In this document: in pieces, positions 1-7,010 of the stretch
Numbering within the stretch: position 1 is the first letter of the stretch
Layout of the letters: the number at the start of each line of letters is the position of its first letter
Program-made: the position numbers and the translations under genes
The notes under the pieces: generated by a model
Databases searched by the model: none
The model's input: the letters and a program-made list of their open reading frames with translations, nothing else
What the model was told of the DNA's origin: nothing
Source of the DNA: QQUD01 sp039029915
Lineage (GTDB): Bacteria; Chloroflexota; Anaerolineae; Promineifilales; Promineifilaceae
Length of the DNA stretch: 13,974 bases
Direction of reading: 5' to 3'
Assembly (NCBI GenBank): GCA_039029915.1
Contig: JBCCFD010000185.1
Coordinates: 1 to 13,974 of the forward strand

Positions 1-1
1 C

Positions 2-841
2 GGCATGTGTGAGTCTTCTGTCGCGGCGTATGCTGAGTTAATAGACACACCGCTCACATCAGCTGCTGTTATGGTGCCCTGCCCTTGGTTTCCAGCAGCA
101 GCAAAACTCATTCGTGAAAAGGCAGACCATCCCAATCTTGACGTGGGGGTCCACTTAACCATTACCAGCGAGTGGGATTTGATGCGTTGGGGGCCGCTAA
201 CGCACACGGCCGTTTCCAGAACCCTGCTCGACGAAGAAGGCTACTTTTGTCGACAATCAGAACCGGTGCAAGCGAAGGCGGACGCAACGGCCGTATCCGC
301 TGAAATCAACGCTCAAATTGAAACAGCTATCAAAGCGGGTATACAGCCCACTCACATCGATAGTCACATGGGCACTTTGTTTCATACCAACTTTTTGCCG
401 CTTTACATTCAGGCCTCAGCCCAATTTCAACTACCCTTCTTGGCGCTTCGTCGAAGCAAAGAGCAGTACGTGGAAATGGGGTATGATGAAAATACGGCCG
501 TTATGCTGTCTACAGCCTCACAACAGCTTGAACAGCAGGGCACAACCCTATTCGATTCTGTCCAGATGATGCCTCTTCATGAAATGTACGATTATGCAGC
601 GCGCCTTAAGCACGCCAGCCACATTCTTAACAATCTACCGGCTGGCTTGCATTATTTTATCGTTCATCCCACAACAGATTCACCGGAAATACGGACCTTA
701 ACCGCCAGCTGGCCTGCCCGCGTCGGTGATTATCAGCTCTTCCTAGATGAAAAATGGGCAACCGCCATTTCGAAGAGCGGGGTTAAACCGATTGGCATGA
801 AGCCATTGAAAGATTTACTTCATGCACAATTAGGCAGCTAG
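2..841 (+). CDS. ChbG/YdjC-family carbohydrate deacetylase, 3' part (5' end off window)
   Basis: Metal-dependent deacetylase of the ChbG/HpnK/YdjC superfamily, whose members remove acetyl groups from amino-sugar oligosaccharides or hopanoid-linked sugars; the substrate here is unknown. The frame is open to the window edge, and the residue before Met (position 5) is Gly, giving 'GMCESS'. This matches the family's N-terminal TADDFGM motif, so position 5 is an internal Met and about a dozen residues, including the metal-binding Asp pair, lie upstream of the window. Numbering from that Met, GVHL is at 48-51, the metal-ligand motif THIDSHMG at 116-123 and HPTTDSPE at 221-228, in the family's usual order. 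The 278 visible residues fit a normal full-length protein. It is followed 34 bp later by the EamA transporter gene in the same orientation, so the two may be co-transcribed. Three ACGGCCGT palindromes lie inside it, all read Thr-Ala-Val. The family is fairly sure; the substrate is not. Confidence 0.85.
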   Translation, partial: GMCESSVAAYAELIDTPLTSAAVMVPCPWFPAAAKLIREKADHPNLDVGVHLTITSEWDLMRWGPLTHTAVSRTLLDEEGYFCRQSEPVQAKADATAVSAEINAQIETAIKAGIQPTHIDSHMGTLFHTNFLPLYIQASAQFQLPFLALRRSKEQYVEMGYDENTAVMLSTASQQLEQQGTTLFDSVQMMPLHEMYDYAARLKHASHILNNLPAGLHYFIVHPTTDSPEIRTLTASWPARVGDYQLFLDEKWATAISKSGVKPIGMKPLKDLLHAQLGS

Positions 842-875
842 CAAAGATATTTAAGGACAACTATAGTTTTGGCTC

Positions 876-1721
876 ATGCAAATTTCCCACCGTCGAGCAG
901 TTATTTACCTCATCATAGCGACCATAATCTGGAGCACCAGCGGTCTCTTTATTAAACTGTCTAACTGGCACCCGCTCGGTTTAAATGCCGCCAGAAGCTT
1001 ATTGGCCGCAGGAGTCGTCTGGCTTAGTGCAGGTCGACCCAAAATTGTGCTTACAAAACCGCTCCTTATTGGCGCTTCTGCTTTTGCTTTAACAACGATT
1101 ACTTTTACCGTCGCTAACCGCCTCACCACCACCGCTAACGCTATTTTCCTGCAATATTCGGCACCCGTTTGGGTTGCTATTTTCAGCATCTGGCTTTTAA
1201 AAGAGTATCCGAACCAACGTGAATGGCTCATGATGGGGCTGATCTTTCTCGGTATGGGCCTTTTTTTTCAGGCCGATCTTTCATCAACCGGGGTTTGGGG
1301 CAATCTTATCTCGGTGCTAAGCGGCATTTGCTTGGCAACAATGCTGATATCATTACGCGCCCAAAAAGATTCTGGAGCAGCAGAAACTTTAATTATGGGA
1401 AATTTAATCGCCTTTGCCGTTGGCGTGGTTTGGATTCCCAATAATGATATCAATTTGAGAGAAGGGGCTATTATTTTTTATTTGGGCGTGGTTCAATTGG
1501 GATTGCCGTTCATTTTGTTGACGCTAGCCATTAAAGCCTTAACGGCCGTTGAAACCGTCATGATTCAGACCCTTGAGCCGATACTTAGCCCGATCTGGGT
1601 GGCCCTCATTATTGCTGAATTTCCCACTCCTATAGCTTTGGTAGGCGCCCTGTTGGTATTAACGGCCGTGTTGCTCAACGTTTTTCAATCAGAGGCAGGT
1701 AAATCGGAGCTAACCAGCTAA
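876..1721 (+). CDS. EamA-family (drug/metabolite transporter superfamily) permease
   Basis: Inner-membrane carrier of the DMT/EamA (RhaT-like) type, 281 residues, which is the usual length. Hydrophobic segments suggest ten helices arranged as two EamA repeats, roughly residues 5-133 and 145-270. Repeat 1 opens with a characteristic 'IIWSTSGLFIKL' segment, and 'LEPILSP..VALIIAEF' in the second half corresponds to the family's signature near helix 9. Family members export amino acids, nucleosides or other metabolites; nothing in the sequence fixes the substrate. The ATG at 876 is the first in-frame start. The best upstream purine run (AAGGA, 853-857) is rather far from it, so the ribosome-binding site is weak or the gene depends on translation of the deacetylase gene ending at 841. 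The C-terminus is polar and short. A 6-bp A/T inverted repeat about 10 bp after the stop (ATTTTT/AAAAAT) is too weak to call as a terminator. Confidence 0.9.
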   Translation: MQISHRRAVIYLIIATIIWSTSGLFIKLSNWHPLGLNAARSLLAAGVVWLSAGRPKIVLTKPLLIGASAFALTTITFTVANRLTTTANAIFLQYSAPVWVAIFSIWLLKEYPNQREWLMMGLIFLGMGLFFQADLSSTGVWGNLISVLSGICLATMLISLRAQKDSGAAETLIMGNLIAFAVGVVWIPNNDINLREGAIIFYLGVVQLGLPFILLTLAIKALTAVETVMIQTLEPILSPIWVALIIAEFPTPIALVGALLVLTAVLLNVFQSEAGKSELTS

Positions 1722-1748
1722 TCAACCATTTTTATTACAAAAATCTAA

Positions 1749-1777
1749 ATGTCAACTAGCCTTAGTTAGAGTAGAAT
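1749..1777 (+). promoter_or_regulatory. Putative sigma-70-like promoter of the RAM-domain gene, with a palindrome in its spacer
   Basis: ATGTCA (1749-1754, 4/6 to TTGACA) and TAGAAT (1772-1777, 5/6 to TATAAT) are separated by 17 bp. Transcription would start near 1784, giving a leader of about 29 nt that carries the AGGAGA ribosome-binding site. The spacer contains the inverted repeat AACTA-gcct-TAGTT (1754-1767), placed where an operator would block polymerase. The operator role is inference. Confidence 0.4.
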
Positions 1778-1812
1778 TCGATCAAACAATTACCCAACAA
1801 CAGGAGAAAAAT

Positions 1813-2088
1813 ATGGTATCAGCAATTGTATTATTGGTGATTGAACGGGACCAAATTAATGAGGTTGCGGAAACTTTAACAGATATCAAGGGTATTTCTG
1901 AAGTTTTTTCAGTAGCGGGACAGTATGATCTAGTGGCGATATTACGAGTTGCTACAAATGAAGCATTAGCTGATCTGGTGACGGACAAGATGCTTAAAGT
2001 TGATGGCATTCTCGATTCTGAAACCCTTATTGCATTTAAAACCTTTTCAAAACATGATCTAGAGGCTATGTTTGAAGTTGGATTCTAG
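1813..2088 (+). CDS. Stand-alone Lrp/AsnC ligand-binding (RAM) domain protein
   Basis: A 91-residue protein made only of the regulator-of-amino-acid-metabolism (RAM, AsnC_trans_reg) fold, with no N-terminal helix-turn-helix. The pattern is typical: 'SAIVLLVIE' as strand 1, a helix over 'INEVAETLTDIKGI', then 'EVFSVAGQYDLVAILRV', the Gly-x-Tyr-Asp-Leu motif found in Lrp C-terminal domains, a second helix, and a final strand containing 'SETLIAFKTF'. Such stand-alone domains form dimers to octamers, bind amino acids at subunit interfaces, and are thought to modulate full-length Lrp proteins or act as metabolite sensors. Which applies here is unknown. AGGAGA at 1802-1807 gives a good ribosome-binding site 5 nt before the ATG. 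The gene has its own candidate promoter and is followed at once by a hairpin element (2096-2200), so it is probably monocistronic. Confidence 0.88.
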   Translation: MVSAIVLLVIERDQINEVAETLTDIKGISEVFSVAGQYDLVAILRVATNEALADLVTDKMLKVDGILDSETLIAFKTFSKHDLEAMFEVGF

Positions 2089-2095
2089 AACATTA

Positions 2096-2200
2096 CTGTT
2101 CTGTCCAGCATCAATTGATGGAAATCGAAATGGACAGAACCTGAAGTCTCATCTACCTTCTTCACAATCTTTATTGATTAAATCAAGGTAGATGAAACAG
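2096..2200. mobile_element. Double-hairpin miniature element, family 2, copy A (105 bp)
   Basis: Two consecutive stem-loops: GTTCTGTCCA (2098-2107) with TGGACAGAAC (2131-2140), perfect 10 bp, and CATCTACCTT (2150-2159) with AAGGTAGATG (2185-2194), perfect 10 bp. The first loop holds the 12-bp palindrome CATCAATTGATG (2109-2120). The element is flanked by TA at 2094-2095 and 2201-2202, and its ends match as inverted repeats beginning CTGTT. A diverged homologue lies at 8701-8804. It starts 7 bp after the RAM-domain stop codon and may also work as its terminator, though no T-tract follows. Calling it mobile is inferred from the TA flanks, terminal inverted repeats and a second copy. Confidence 0.6.
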
Positions 2201-2261
2201 TAGTACTATTTTCCTACTCGATCAGATTTGTCACAAACGGTTGTCATTTCGTAACAAAACT

Positions 2262-2347
2262 GTCATTTTTTATTGTTCTCCCCCTCTTACTCTAAGTTGA
2301 GAAGAGACCTATTGTTTCAGTAGTGACGTGGAGAACAATAAAATGAC
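2262..2347 (+). promoter_or_regulatory. Long hairpin covering the ribosome-binding site and start codon of the next gene
   Basis: The arm at 2262-2281 pairs with 2330-2347 over 18 bp with a single 2-nt bulge; the loop is 48 nt. The 3' arm contains both the GGAG ribosome-binding site (2330-2333) and the ATG (2343-2345) of the downstream gene, so in the mRNA both would be buried. The loop holds a smaller hairpin, CTCTT-a-CTC with GAGAAGAG (2284-2305). Pairing is seen directly; the regulatory meaning is inference. Just upstream, TTGTCA or TGTCA recurs at about 2229, 2241 and 2261, and could be promoter or protein-binding elements. Confidence 0.6.
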
Positions 2348-3119
2348 AATGTGGATCAAACTATCACCTGAGGAAACGCACGATTTCCAAGTCCCCTGGG
2401 AAGTTGCCTCATCCCAAAATACCCAATTCTACAGCACAGCCAACCTGTCTAACTTATATGTTGAACAACGTTGGCCTTTACTCAATTTCACTTTTCACAA
2501 AGACAACCCTCAAGTTGTTTCATTTCAGCCCTGCCGCGTTGAATTTGATTTTATCAATGAGGTCGAGGATTATAATCCGCTGGAAGAGTTTATTGGGCAC
2601 AAGATCTCGCTCAATCGCCGAGAATACGTGGATTTGATCGGACTACTCGAAGAAGTCTCTCATGATATGTCGGCTTCCTATAAACGGCCGTTAAACGCCT
2701 TGAAGCGACTCACCCCTCTACAGCACAAACAGTTCCGCGTTCCGTGGAACGCAAAAATAAACAGTCGACAGCGCGTGTTCATTCAAGCGGATAAGCCATC
2801 TCCACAAAATGGTTATCAACCGTTGATCACTTTAATCCTACTAACCGCTAGCAACGAAACCCCGTTCCACAACCACTTCAATCAGGTGCCTGCGACTAAA
2901 TATCAAATACAAATCTGTGAGTTTAGCGAACACGATTTGCTCAACGAATTCTTTGACCCTCTGCAACACGCCACAAATAGCATCGACTTCAACAGCCGGG
3001 GCTTGCGTGAATTTGCTAAGGTTCTGCGTGAATTTATGAATGAAGAGAATCAGCACGATAATCTTTCAGCACCCTTATTTTTTAATAAAACGCGTCAAAG
3101 GCAAGTACAGTACGCCTAA
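2343..3119 (+). CDS. Unrecognised protein of two tandem homologous halves
   Basis: A 258-residue protein whose family I do not recognise. It is an internal duplication: half 1 (about residues 7-105) opens with 'LSPEETHDFQVPW' and half 2 (about 123-232) with 'LTPLQHKQFRVPW'. Both then run through a polar segment, beta-like stretches ('WPLLNFTF', 'PLITLILLT'), an acidic '(L)xEFx' segment, and a closing helix ('EYVDLIGLLEEV' and 'GLREFAKVLREF'). There is no signal peptide or membrane helix, so it is probably cytoplasmic. I placed the start at ATG 2343 because GGAG at 2330-2333 sits 9 nt before it; a GTG at 2328 is also in frame but overlaps that site. The start lies inside an 18-bp hairpin. The stop codon (TAA, 3117-3119) coincides with the TA target of a miniature element. 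The gene stands alone between two hairpin elements, so context gives no function. Confidence 0.75.
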   Translation: MTMWIKLSPEETHDFQVPWEVASSQNTQFYSTANLSNLYVEQRWPLLNFTFHKDNPQVVSFQPCRVEFDFINEVEDYNPLEEFIGHKISLNRREYVDLIGLLEEVSHDMSASYKRPLNALKRLTPLQHKQFRVPWNAKINSRQRVFIQADKPSPQNGYQPLITLILLTASNETPFHNHFNQVPATKYQIQICEFSEHDLLNEFFDPLQHATNSIDFNSRGLREFAKVLREFMNEENQHDNLSAPLFFNKTRQRQVQYA

Positions 3120-3228
3120 GTGAAACGAAATTTCTGTTTTGAATAAAATGTCGGCTTAAGACTTCGTTTCCTTGAGGTTCCGAAGCTTTTAGCTAACAGG
3201 TTTTGCAAATTAGAAACTTTGGAGCACT
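3119..3228 (+). mobile_element. Double-hairpin miniature element, family 1, copy 1 (110 bp)
   Basis: Aligned by eye to the copy at 10007-10116, it matches at about 93 of 110 positions with no gaps. The ends are inverted repeats (TAAGTGaaaCGAA at the left; the right end complemented reads TAAGTGctcCaAAG), with TA at 3117-3118 and 3229-3230. Two internal stem-loops are present: AAACGAA with TTCGTTT, and GGTTCCGAAG with a decayed CTTTGGAGC arm. The left TA is part of the TAA stop codon of the preceding gene. A third, interrupted copy in reverse orientation is at 8226-8448. The TA duplications suggest an IS630/mariner-type mechanism; no transposase is in the window. Confidence 0.65.
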
Positions 3229-3331
3229 TAAATGATGAGCAAAAAGGTGCGCTAAAAAACTTTTTGTTTGCAAAAAAATTGAATAACGTAAACTCAATCG
3301 TAAGTCACACTTAGTACAGTACCTGTGGAAT

Positions 3332-3424
3332 GAGTAGTATCACACTACCTCCTCTCCCAAGGTTGTAGATGCTCAGGATACAGCTTCATCGCCGCAACGT
3401 GTGATACTACTCCCCTCCTTTTTT
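3332..3424 (+). ncRNA. Candidate structured RNA or large terminator hairpin
   Basis: A perfect 14-bp stem, GAGTAGTATCACAC (3332-3345) with GTGTGATACTACTC (3399-3412), is followed by CCCCTCC and six T (3419-3424), as at a rho-independent terminator. The 53-nt loop is itself ordered: GTTG/CAAC (3362-3365, 3395-3398) and GATG/CATC (3368-3371, 3387-3390) would stack directly on the outer stem at the 3' side. That leaves a 16-nt unpaired pyrimidine-rich strand (3346-3361) containing ACCTCCT, complementary to a Shine-Dalgarno sequence. It could be a small regulatory RNA or just the end of the upstream transcript. I found no good promoter directly before it. Confidence 0.35.
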
Positions 3425-3585
3425 CCTAATGACTTTTGGAGCTTTATCGGTCAAGATAAAGGCTCACCCCATTCTCTATTCAATCCCAAATCAAAACCTA
3501 AAATGACCGTCAGATGTTCCGTCAGAAATTCTAGCTAATATGATGTTAGCTTCTTCACGCTTAATTAAAGCTTATTCTGCTCCTG

Positions 3586-3616
3586 GCGCCGCGCACATGC
3601 GCGGCGCTCCTCTTTT
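3586..3616 (+). terminator. GC-rich intrinsic terminator, plus strand
   Basis: GCGCCGCGC (3586-3594) pairs perfectly with GCGCGGCGC (3599-3607) around a 4-nt loop, followed by TCCTCTTTT. An additional outer pair AGCTTA/TAAGCT lies around 3570-3621. The T-tract is on the plus-strand side only, so it would stop transcripts running from the 2343-3119 gene towards carB. Confidence 0.6.
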
Positions 3617-3701
3617 AAGCTAAAATCACCCAAAACCTGACATTTTTTAATTATTTTCGCAAATTTTGCCGCAAAATCTTGACTTTAAGTCGACTTACAG
3701 C

Positions 3702-3738
3702 AAAAACGGCCGTTTACAGTATCCTATAAACGGCCGTT
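3702..3738 (-). terminator. carAB terminator, made of two ACGGCCGT palindromes
   Basis: AACGGCCGTTTA (3705-3716) and TAAACGGCCGTT (3727-3738) are perfect reverse complements, 12 bp, with a 10-nt loop. On the minus strand the stem is followed by a run of five T (the A run at 3702-3706). It lies about 40 bp past the carB stop codon, as expected for an intrinsic terminator. Each arm is also self-palindromic. Confidence 0.75.
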
Positions 3739-3778
3739 AGAAAGTCATGCCCCGATCAAATTCCGTCAGAACTTATCG

Positions 3779-6700
3779 TCAGATTTGATAATGGTGCTGC
3801 AAGCTGCGCACGTCTAAATCCTTCTTTAGCAGCGCCTGAATCCCACTTACGGCCGCCTGCGCTGCCGACATTGTCGTGATAAGCGGCACATTATGCCGAA
3901 CCGCCGCCTGGCGCATCGCCTTCTGGTCTTCGTGTGCTTGCTGGCCCAAGGGGGTATTGATTATCAAATTTACTTTGCCATCTTCGATGAGATCTACGGC
4001 CGTAATGCCAGGCCCATTCGCTTTAGACACATAAGCCACAGGTAAGCTCGCTTGTTCAAGGGCCGTCGCCGTCCCTGGCGTAGCGTACAGCGTGAAACCC
4101 ATCCGATGTAAATCGCGCGCCATGCGCAAAACGGTGCCTTGGTCAAACTGATTAACGGTCAGCAAGACTGCCCCCTCCGTTGGTAAAGGAACACCTGCCG
4201 CAATTTGGGATTTGATAAATGCATGTCCAAATCGGGATGCATGTCCCATCACCTCGCCCGTGCTGCGCATTTCAGGACCAAGCAGGGCGTCAGCCCCCGG
4301 CAGCTTGTTAAAGGGCAGAACCGCTTCCTTAACAAAAAAGCCATCGATCTTGGGCATTTCTACAAACCCTAGCTCGTCAAGCGTTTTACCCGCCTGTACC
4401 TGGGCCGCCATTTTAGCCACCGGCACACCGGTCGCCTTGCTCACAAAAGGCACCGTTCGGCTCGCACGTGGATTCACCTCAATGACGTAGACAATATCAT
4501 CCTTGATGGCGAACTGAATGTTCATTAAGCCTTTAACGTTTAAAGCACGGCCTAATTTTTTGCAGTAATCCTGCATAATATTTTGATGATACAGGCTGAT
4601 TTTATAAGGAGGTAAAACACAGGCGCTATCCCCAGAATGAATGCCGGCCTCTTCGATGTGCTGCATCACGCCGGCAATGACCACGCGATTTCCATCTGAT
4701 ACGGCATCAACGTCAACCTCAAAGGCATCTTCGATAAATTGGTCAATTAATACGGGGTTTCCGGCCGATACTAAAGCTGCTTCATGCAAGTAGGCCAGCA
4801 TTGACTCGTCGTTATAAGCAATTGCCATCGCTCGACCGCCAAGCACAAAAGACGGCCGTACTAAAACGGGATAACCAATGCGATTGACAATCGCTTGCGC
4901 CTCTTCTGGAGAAGATGCCATGCCCCATTGGGGATGGTCAATTTCGAGTTCTTTAAGCAAATCACCAAACTGACCGCGATCTTCAGCCAAATCTATTGAA
5001 GCGGCTGATGTGCCCCAAATGGGGACACCAGCGGCTGCTAATCCAGCCGTGAGGTTGATTGGGGTTTGTCCACCAAACTGAACAATCACACCTTCTGGTT
5101 GTTCTAAATCAACAATGTTGAGCACATCTTCTAGGGTTAAAGGTTCAAAATAAAGCCGATCGGCCGTATCATAGTCAGTGCTCACCGTTTCCGGGTTGCA
5201 ATTGACCATGATGGTTTCATACCCCAGCTCGCTTAACGCCCAGCAAGAGTGCACACAGCAGTAATCAAATTCAATGCCTTGGCCAATGCGATTTGGGCCA
5301 CCGCCCAAAATCATCACTTTCTTTTTATCAGTCGGCTCAGCTTCACAATGGCTTTCATAAGTTGAGTAAAGATAAGGGGTAAAGGCTTCAAATTCAGCGG
5401 CACACGTGTCTACCCGATAATAAACGGGAATAACTCCTAACGCCTTTCGCTTATCTCGGACTTCCATTTCGGTTGCACCAAGGGCATTGGCAATGACTGC
5501 ATCGGAGAAGCCAAGACGCTTGACTTTTTGGAGGTAGACGGCCGTTAGCACCTCCAGCGGATTCTCACTCCCTTCACCAAGCGCAATCAATTCTTGCTCA
5601 CAAGACACAAGCTCCTGAAGCTGAGACACAAACCACGGATCAAACGCCGTTTTCTCAATCACATCCTCAGGCGTCCCGCCATTATTTAATACCGAAGCAA
5701 TTTTGAACAAGCGTTGAGCCGTTGGCAGATGCAGCGGCACTTCAGCCATACCGTCTCGTTCAGACAACAGGCGGCTAAAGCCCGGCGCACCAATATCTAG
5801 CCCACGAATCGCTTTGTTCAGCGCTTCTGGGAAGGTACGACCAATCGCCATCACTTCCCCCACGCTCTTCATTTGCGGACCAAGCGTTGGGTCAACACCG
5901 GGGAATTTTTCAAAATTCCAGCGGGGCATTTTGACAACACAATAATCAATGCTGGGCTCAAAGCTGGCAGGTGTTTCACGGGTAATATCGTTCGGAATTT
6001 CGTCAAGCGTATACCCCACAGCTAGGAGCGCTGCAATTTTAGCAATCGGGAAACCTGTCGCTTTACTCGCCAAAGCCGAAGAACGAGAGACTCGTGGATT
6101 CATTTCAATAACAATGACTTCGCCCGTGGCTGGATCAACGGCAAACTGGACATTACTACCACCGGTTTCTACACCAACTGTTTCCATAATCGTGCGGGCC
6201 AAGTCACGCAAATGCTGGTATTCACGATCAGTGAGGGTTTGAGCAGGGGCAACCGTAATACTGTCCCCGGTGTGCACACCCATGGGGTCTACATTTTCAA
6301 TGGAACAAACTACGACAAAGTTGTTTGCATTATCGCGCATCACCTCAAGCTCGTACTCTTTCCAGCCCACAAGCGAGCGTTCAATCAGCACTTCACCGAC
6401 CGGGCTTTGGCGCAAGCCGTGGCTTACAACCGCTTCGAATTCATCACGGGTGTTAGCAACGCCACCACCGGCTCCCCCCATCGTGAAAGAAGCCCGAATC
6501 AACGTTGGAAAGCCAATCTCCTCAACAGCCTCCCACGCTTCTTCGACAGAATGAACGTAGCGACTAACAGGCACAGGCACATTCGACGCAATCATTGCTT
6601 CTTTAAACTTTAATCGGTCTTCAGCGAGCTGAATGGCTTGAATGTCAGCCCCTAACAAGGACACATCATATTTTTCTAAGACACCACTTTCTTGAAGTGC

Positions 6701-7000
6701 TACGGCTAGATTTAACGCTGTCTGCCCCCCGACGGTTGGCAAAATCGCATCAGGCATCTCATTTTGAATGACCTTTTCAACCAATTCGACGGTCAGCGGC
6801 TCAACGTAGGTGGCATCTGCTAAATCGGGGTCAGTCATTATAGTCGCTGGATTTGAGTTGACCAAGACCACTTGATACCCTTCGCGTCGCAAAACTTTAC
6901 ACGCCTGAGCGCCAGAGTAATCAAATTCACAGGCCTGCCCGATGACAATCGGGCCTGACCCAATAATTAATATTTTTTGGATATCCGTTCTTTTTGGCAT
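3779..7000 (-). CDS. carB: Carbamoyl-phosphate synthase large subunit
   Basis: Synthetase subunit of carbamoyl-phosphate synthetase: uses two ATP, bicarbonate and ammonia tunnelled from CarA to make carbamoyl phosphate for arginine and pyrimidine synthesis. With the start at 7000 (MPKRTDIQK) it has 1073 residues, the same as E. coli CarB. The two homologous ATP-grasp halves are clear: 'GSGPIVIGQACEFDYSG' and 'NSNPATIMTD' open the first, 'GGGPNRIGQGIEFDY' and 'NCNPETVSTDYD' the second; 'EMNPRVSRSSALASKATG' and 'EVNPRASRTVPFVSKATG' are the paired metal/ATP motifs. The last 140 or so residues form the MGS-like regulatory domain. I prefer ATG 7000 because AGAGGA lies 5-10 nt before it; a longer in-frame start at 7036 would add 12 residues coded by the terminator hairpin and does not fit the family. 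carA lies just upstream, separated by an intrinsic terminator. It contains three ACGGCCGT sites. Confidence 0.98.
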   Translation of the reverse strand: MPKRTDIQKILIIGSGPIVIGQACEFDYSGAQACKVLRREGYQVVLVNSNPATIMTDPDLADATYVEPLTVELVEKVIQNEMPDAILPTVGGQTALNLAVALQESGVLEKYDVSLLGADIQAIQLAEDRLKFKEAMIASNVPVPVSRYVHSVEEAWEAVEEIGFPTLIRASFTMGGAGGGVANTRDEFEAVVSHGLRQSPVGEVLIERSLVGWKEYELEVMRDNANNFVVVCSIENVDPMGVHTGDSITVAPAQTLTDREYQHLRDLARTIMETVGVETGGSNVQFAVDPATGEVIVIEMNPRVSRSSALASKATGFPIAKIAALLAVGYTLDEIPNDITRETPASFEPSIDYCVVKMPRWNFEKFPGVDPTLGPQMKSVGEVMAIGRTFPEALNKAIRGLDIGAPGFSRLLSERDGMAEVPLHLPTAQRLFKIASVLNNGGTPEDVIEKTAFDPWFVSQLQELVSCEQELIALGEGSENPLEVLTAVYLQKVKRLGFSDAVIANALGATEMEVRDKRKALGVIPVYYRVDTCAAEFEAFTPYLYSTYESHCEAEPTDKKKVMILGGGPNRIGQGIEFDYCCVHSCWALSELGYETIMVNCNPETVSTDYDTADRLYFEPLTLEDVLNIVDLEQPEGVIVQFGGQTPINLTAGLAAAGVPIWGTSAASIDLAEDRGQFGDLLKELEIDHPQWGMASSPEEAQAIVNRIGYPVLVRPSFVLGGRAMAIAYNDESMLAYLHEAALVSAGNPVLIDQFIEDAFEVDVDAVSDGNRVVIAGVMQHIEEAGIHSGDSACVLPPYKISLYHQNIMQDYCKKLGRALNVKGLMNIQFAIKDDIVYVIEVNPRASRTVPFVSKATGVPVAKMAAQVQAGKTLDELGFVEMPKIDGFFVKEAVLPFNKLPGADALLGPEMRSTGEVMGHASRFGHAFIKSQIAAGVPLPTEGAVLLTVNQFDQGTVLRMARDLHRMGFTLYATPGTATALEQASLPVAYVSKANGPGITAVDLIEDGKVNLIINTPLGQQAHEDQKAMRQAAVRHNVPLITTMSAAQAAVSGIQALLKKDLDVRSLQHHYQI

Positions 7001-7010
7001 TTTTCCTCTA

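Larger units (their letters stand above)
3120..3778. other. 659-bp intergenic region between convergent genes: several hairpins, no gene
   Basis: No convincing coding frame. In order: a miniature element (to 3228); a small A/T hairpin CAAAAAG/CTTTTTG (about 3243-3266); a large hairpin with T-tract (3332-3424); AGCTTTATC/GATAAAGGCT (3440-3464, one bulge); AGCTAA/TTAGCT near 3534-3552; a GC-rich terminator (3586-3616); the 12-bp palindrome TAAGTCGACTTA (3686-3697); and the carAB terminator (3702-3738). The motif CGTCAGA occurs as two closely spaced pairs (3508, 3520 and 3764, 3777), the second pair running into the carB stop codon. Confidence 0.7.

Noticed and set aside
2328..2342. GTG start at 2328 for the duplicated unknown protein
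   Set aside because: The GTG overlaps the only good ribosome-binding site (GGAG 2330-2333), which is correctly spaced for ATG 2343.
3332..3412. Integron attC-like site
   Set aside because: The stem is a perfect 14-bp duplex without the paired R/L boxes and extrahelical bases of attC, and no integrase or cassette array is present.
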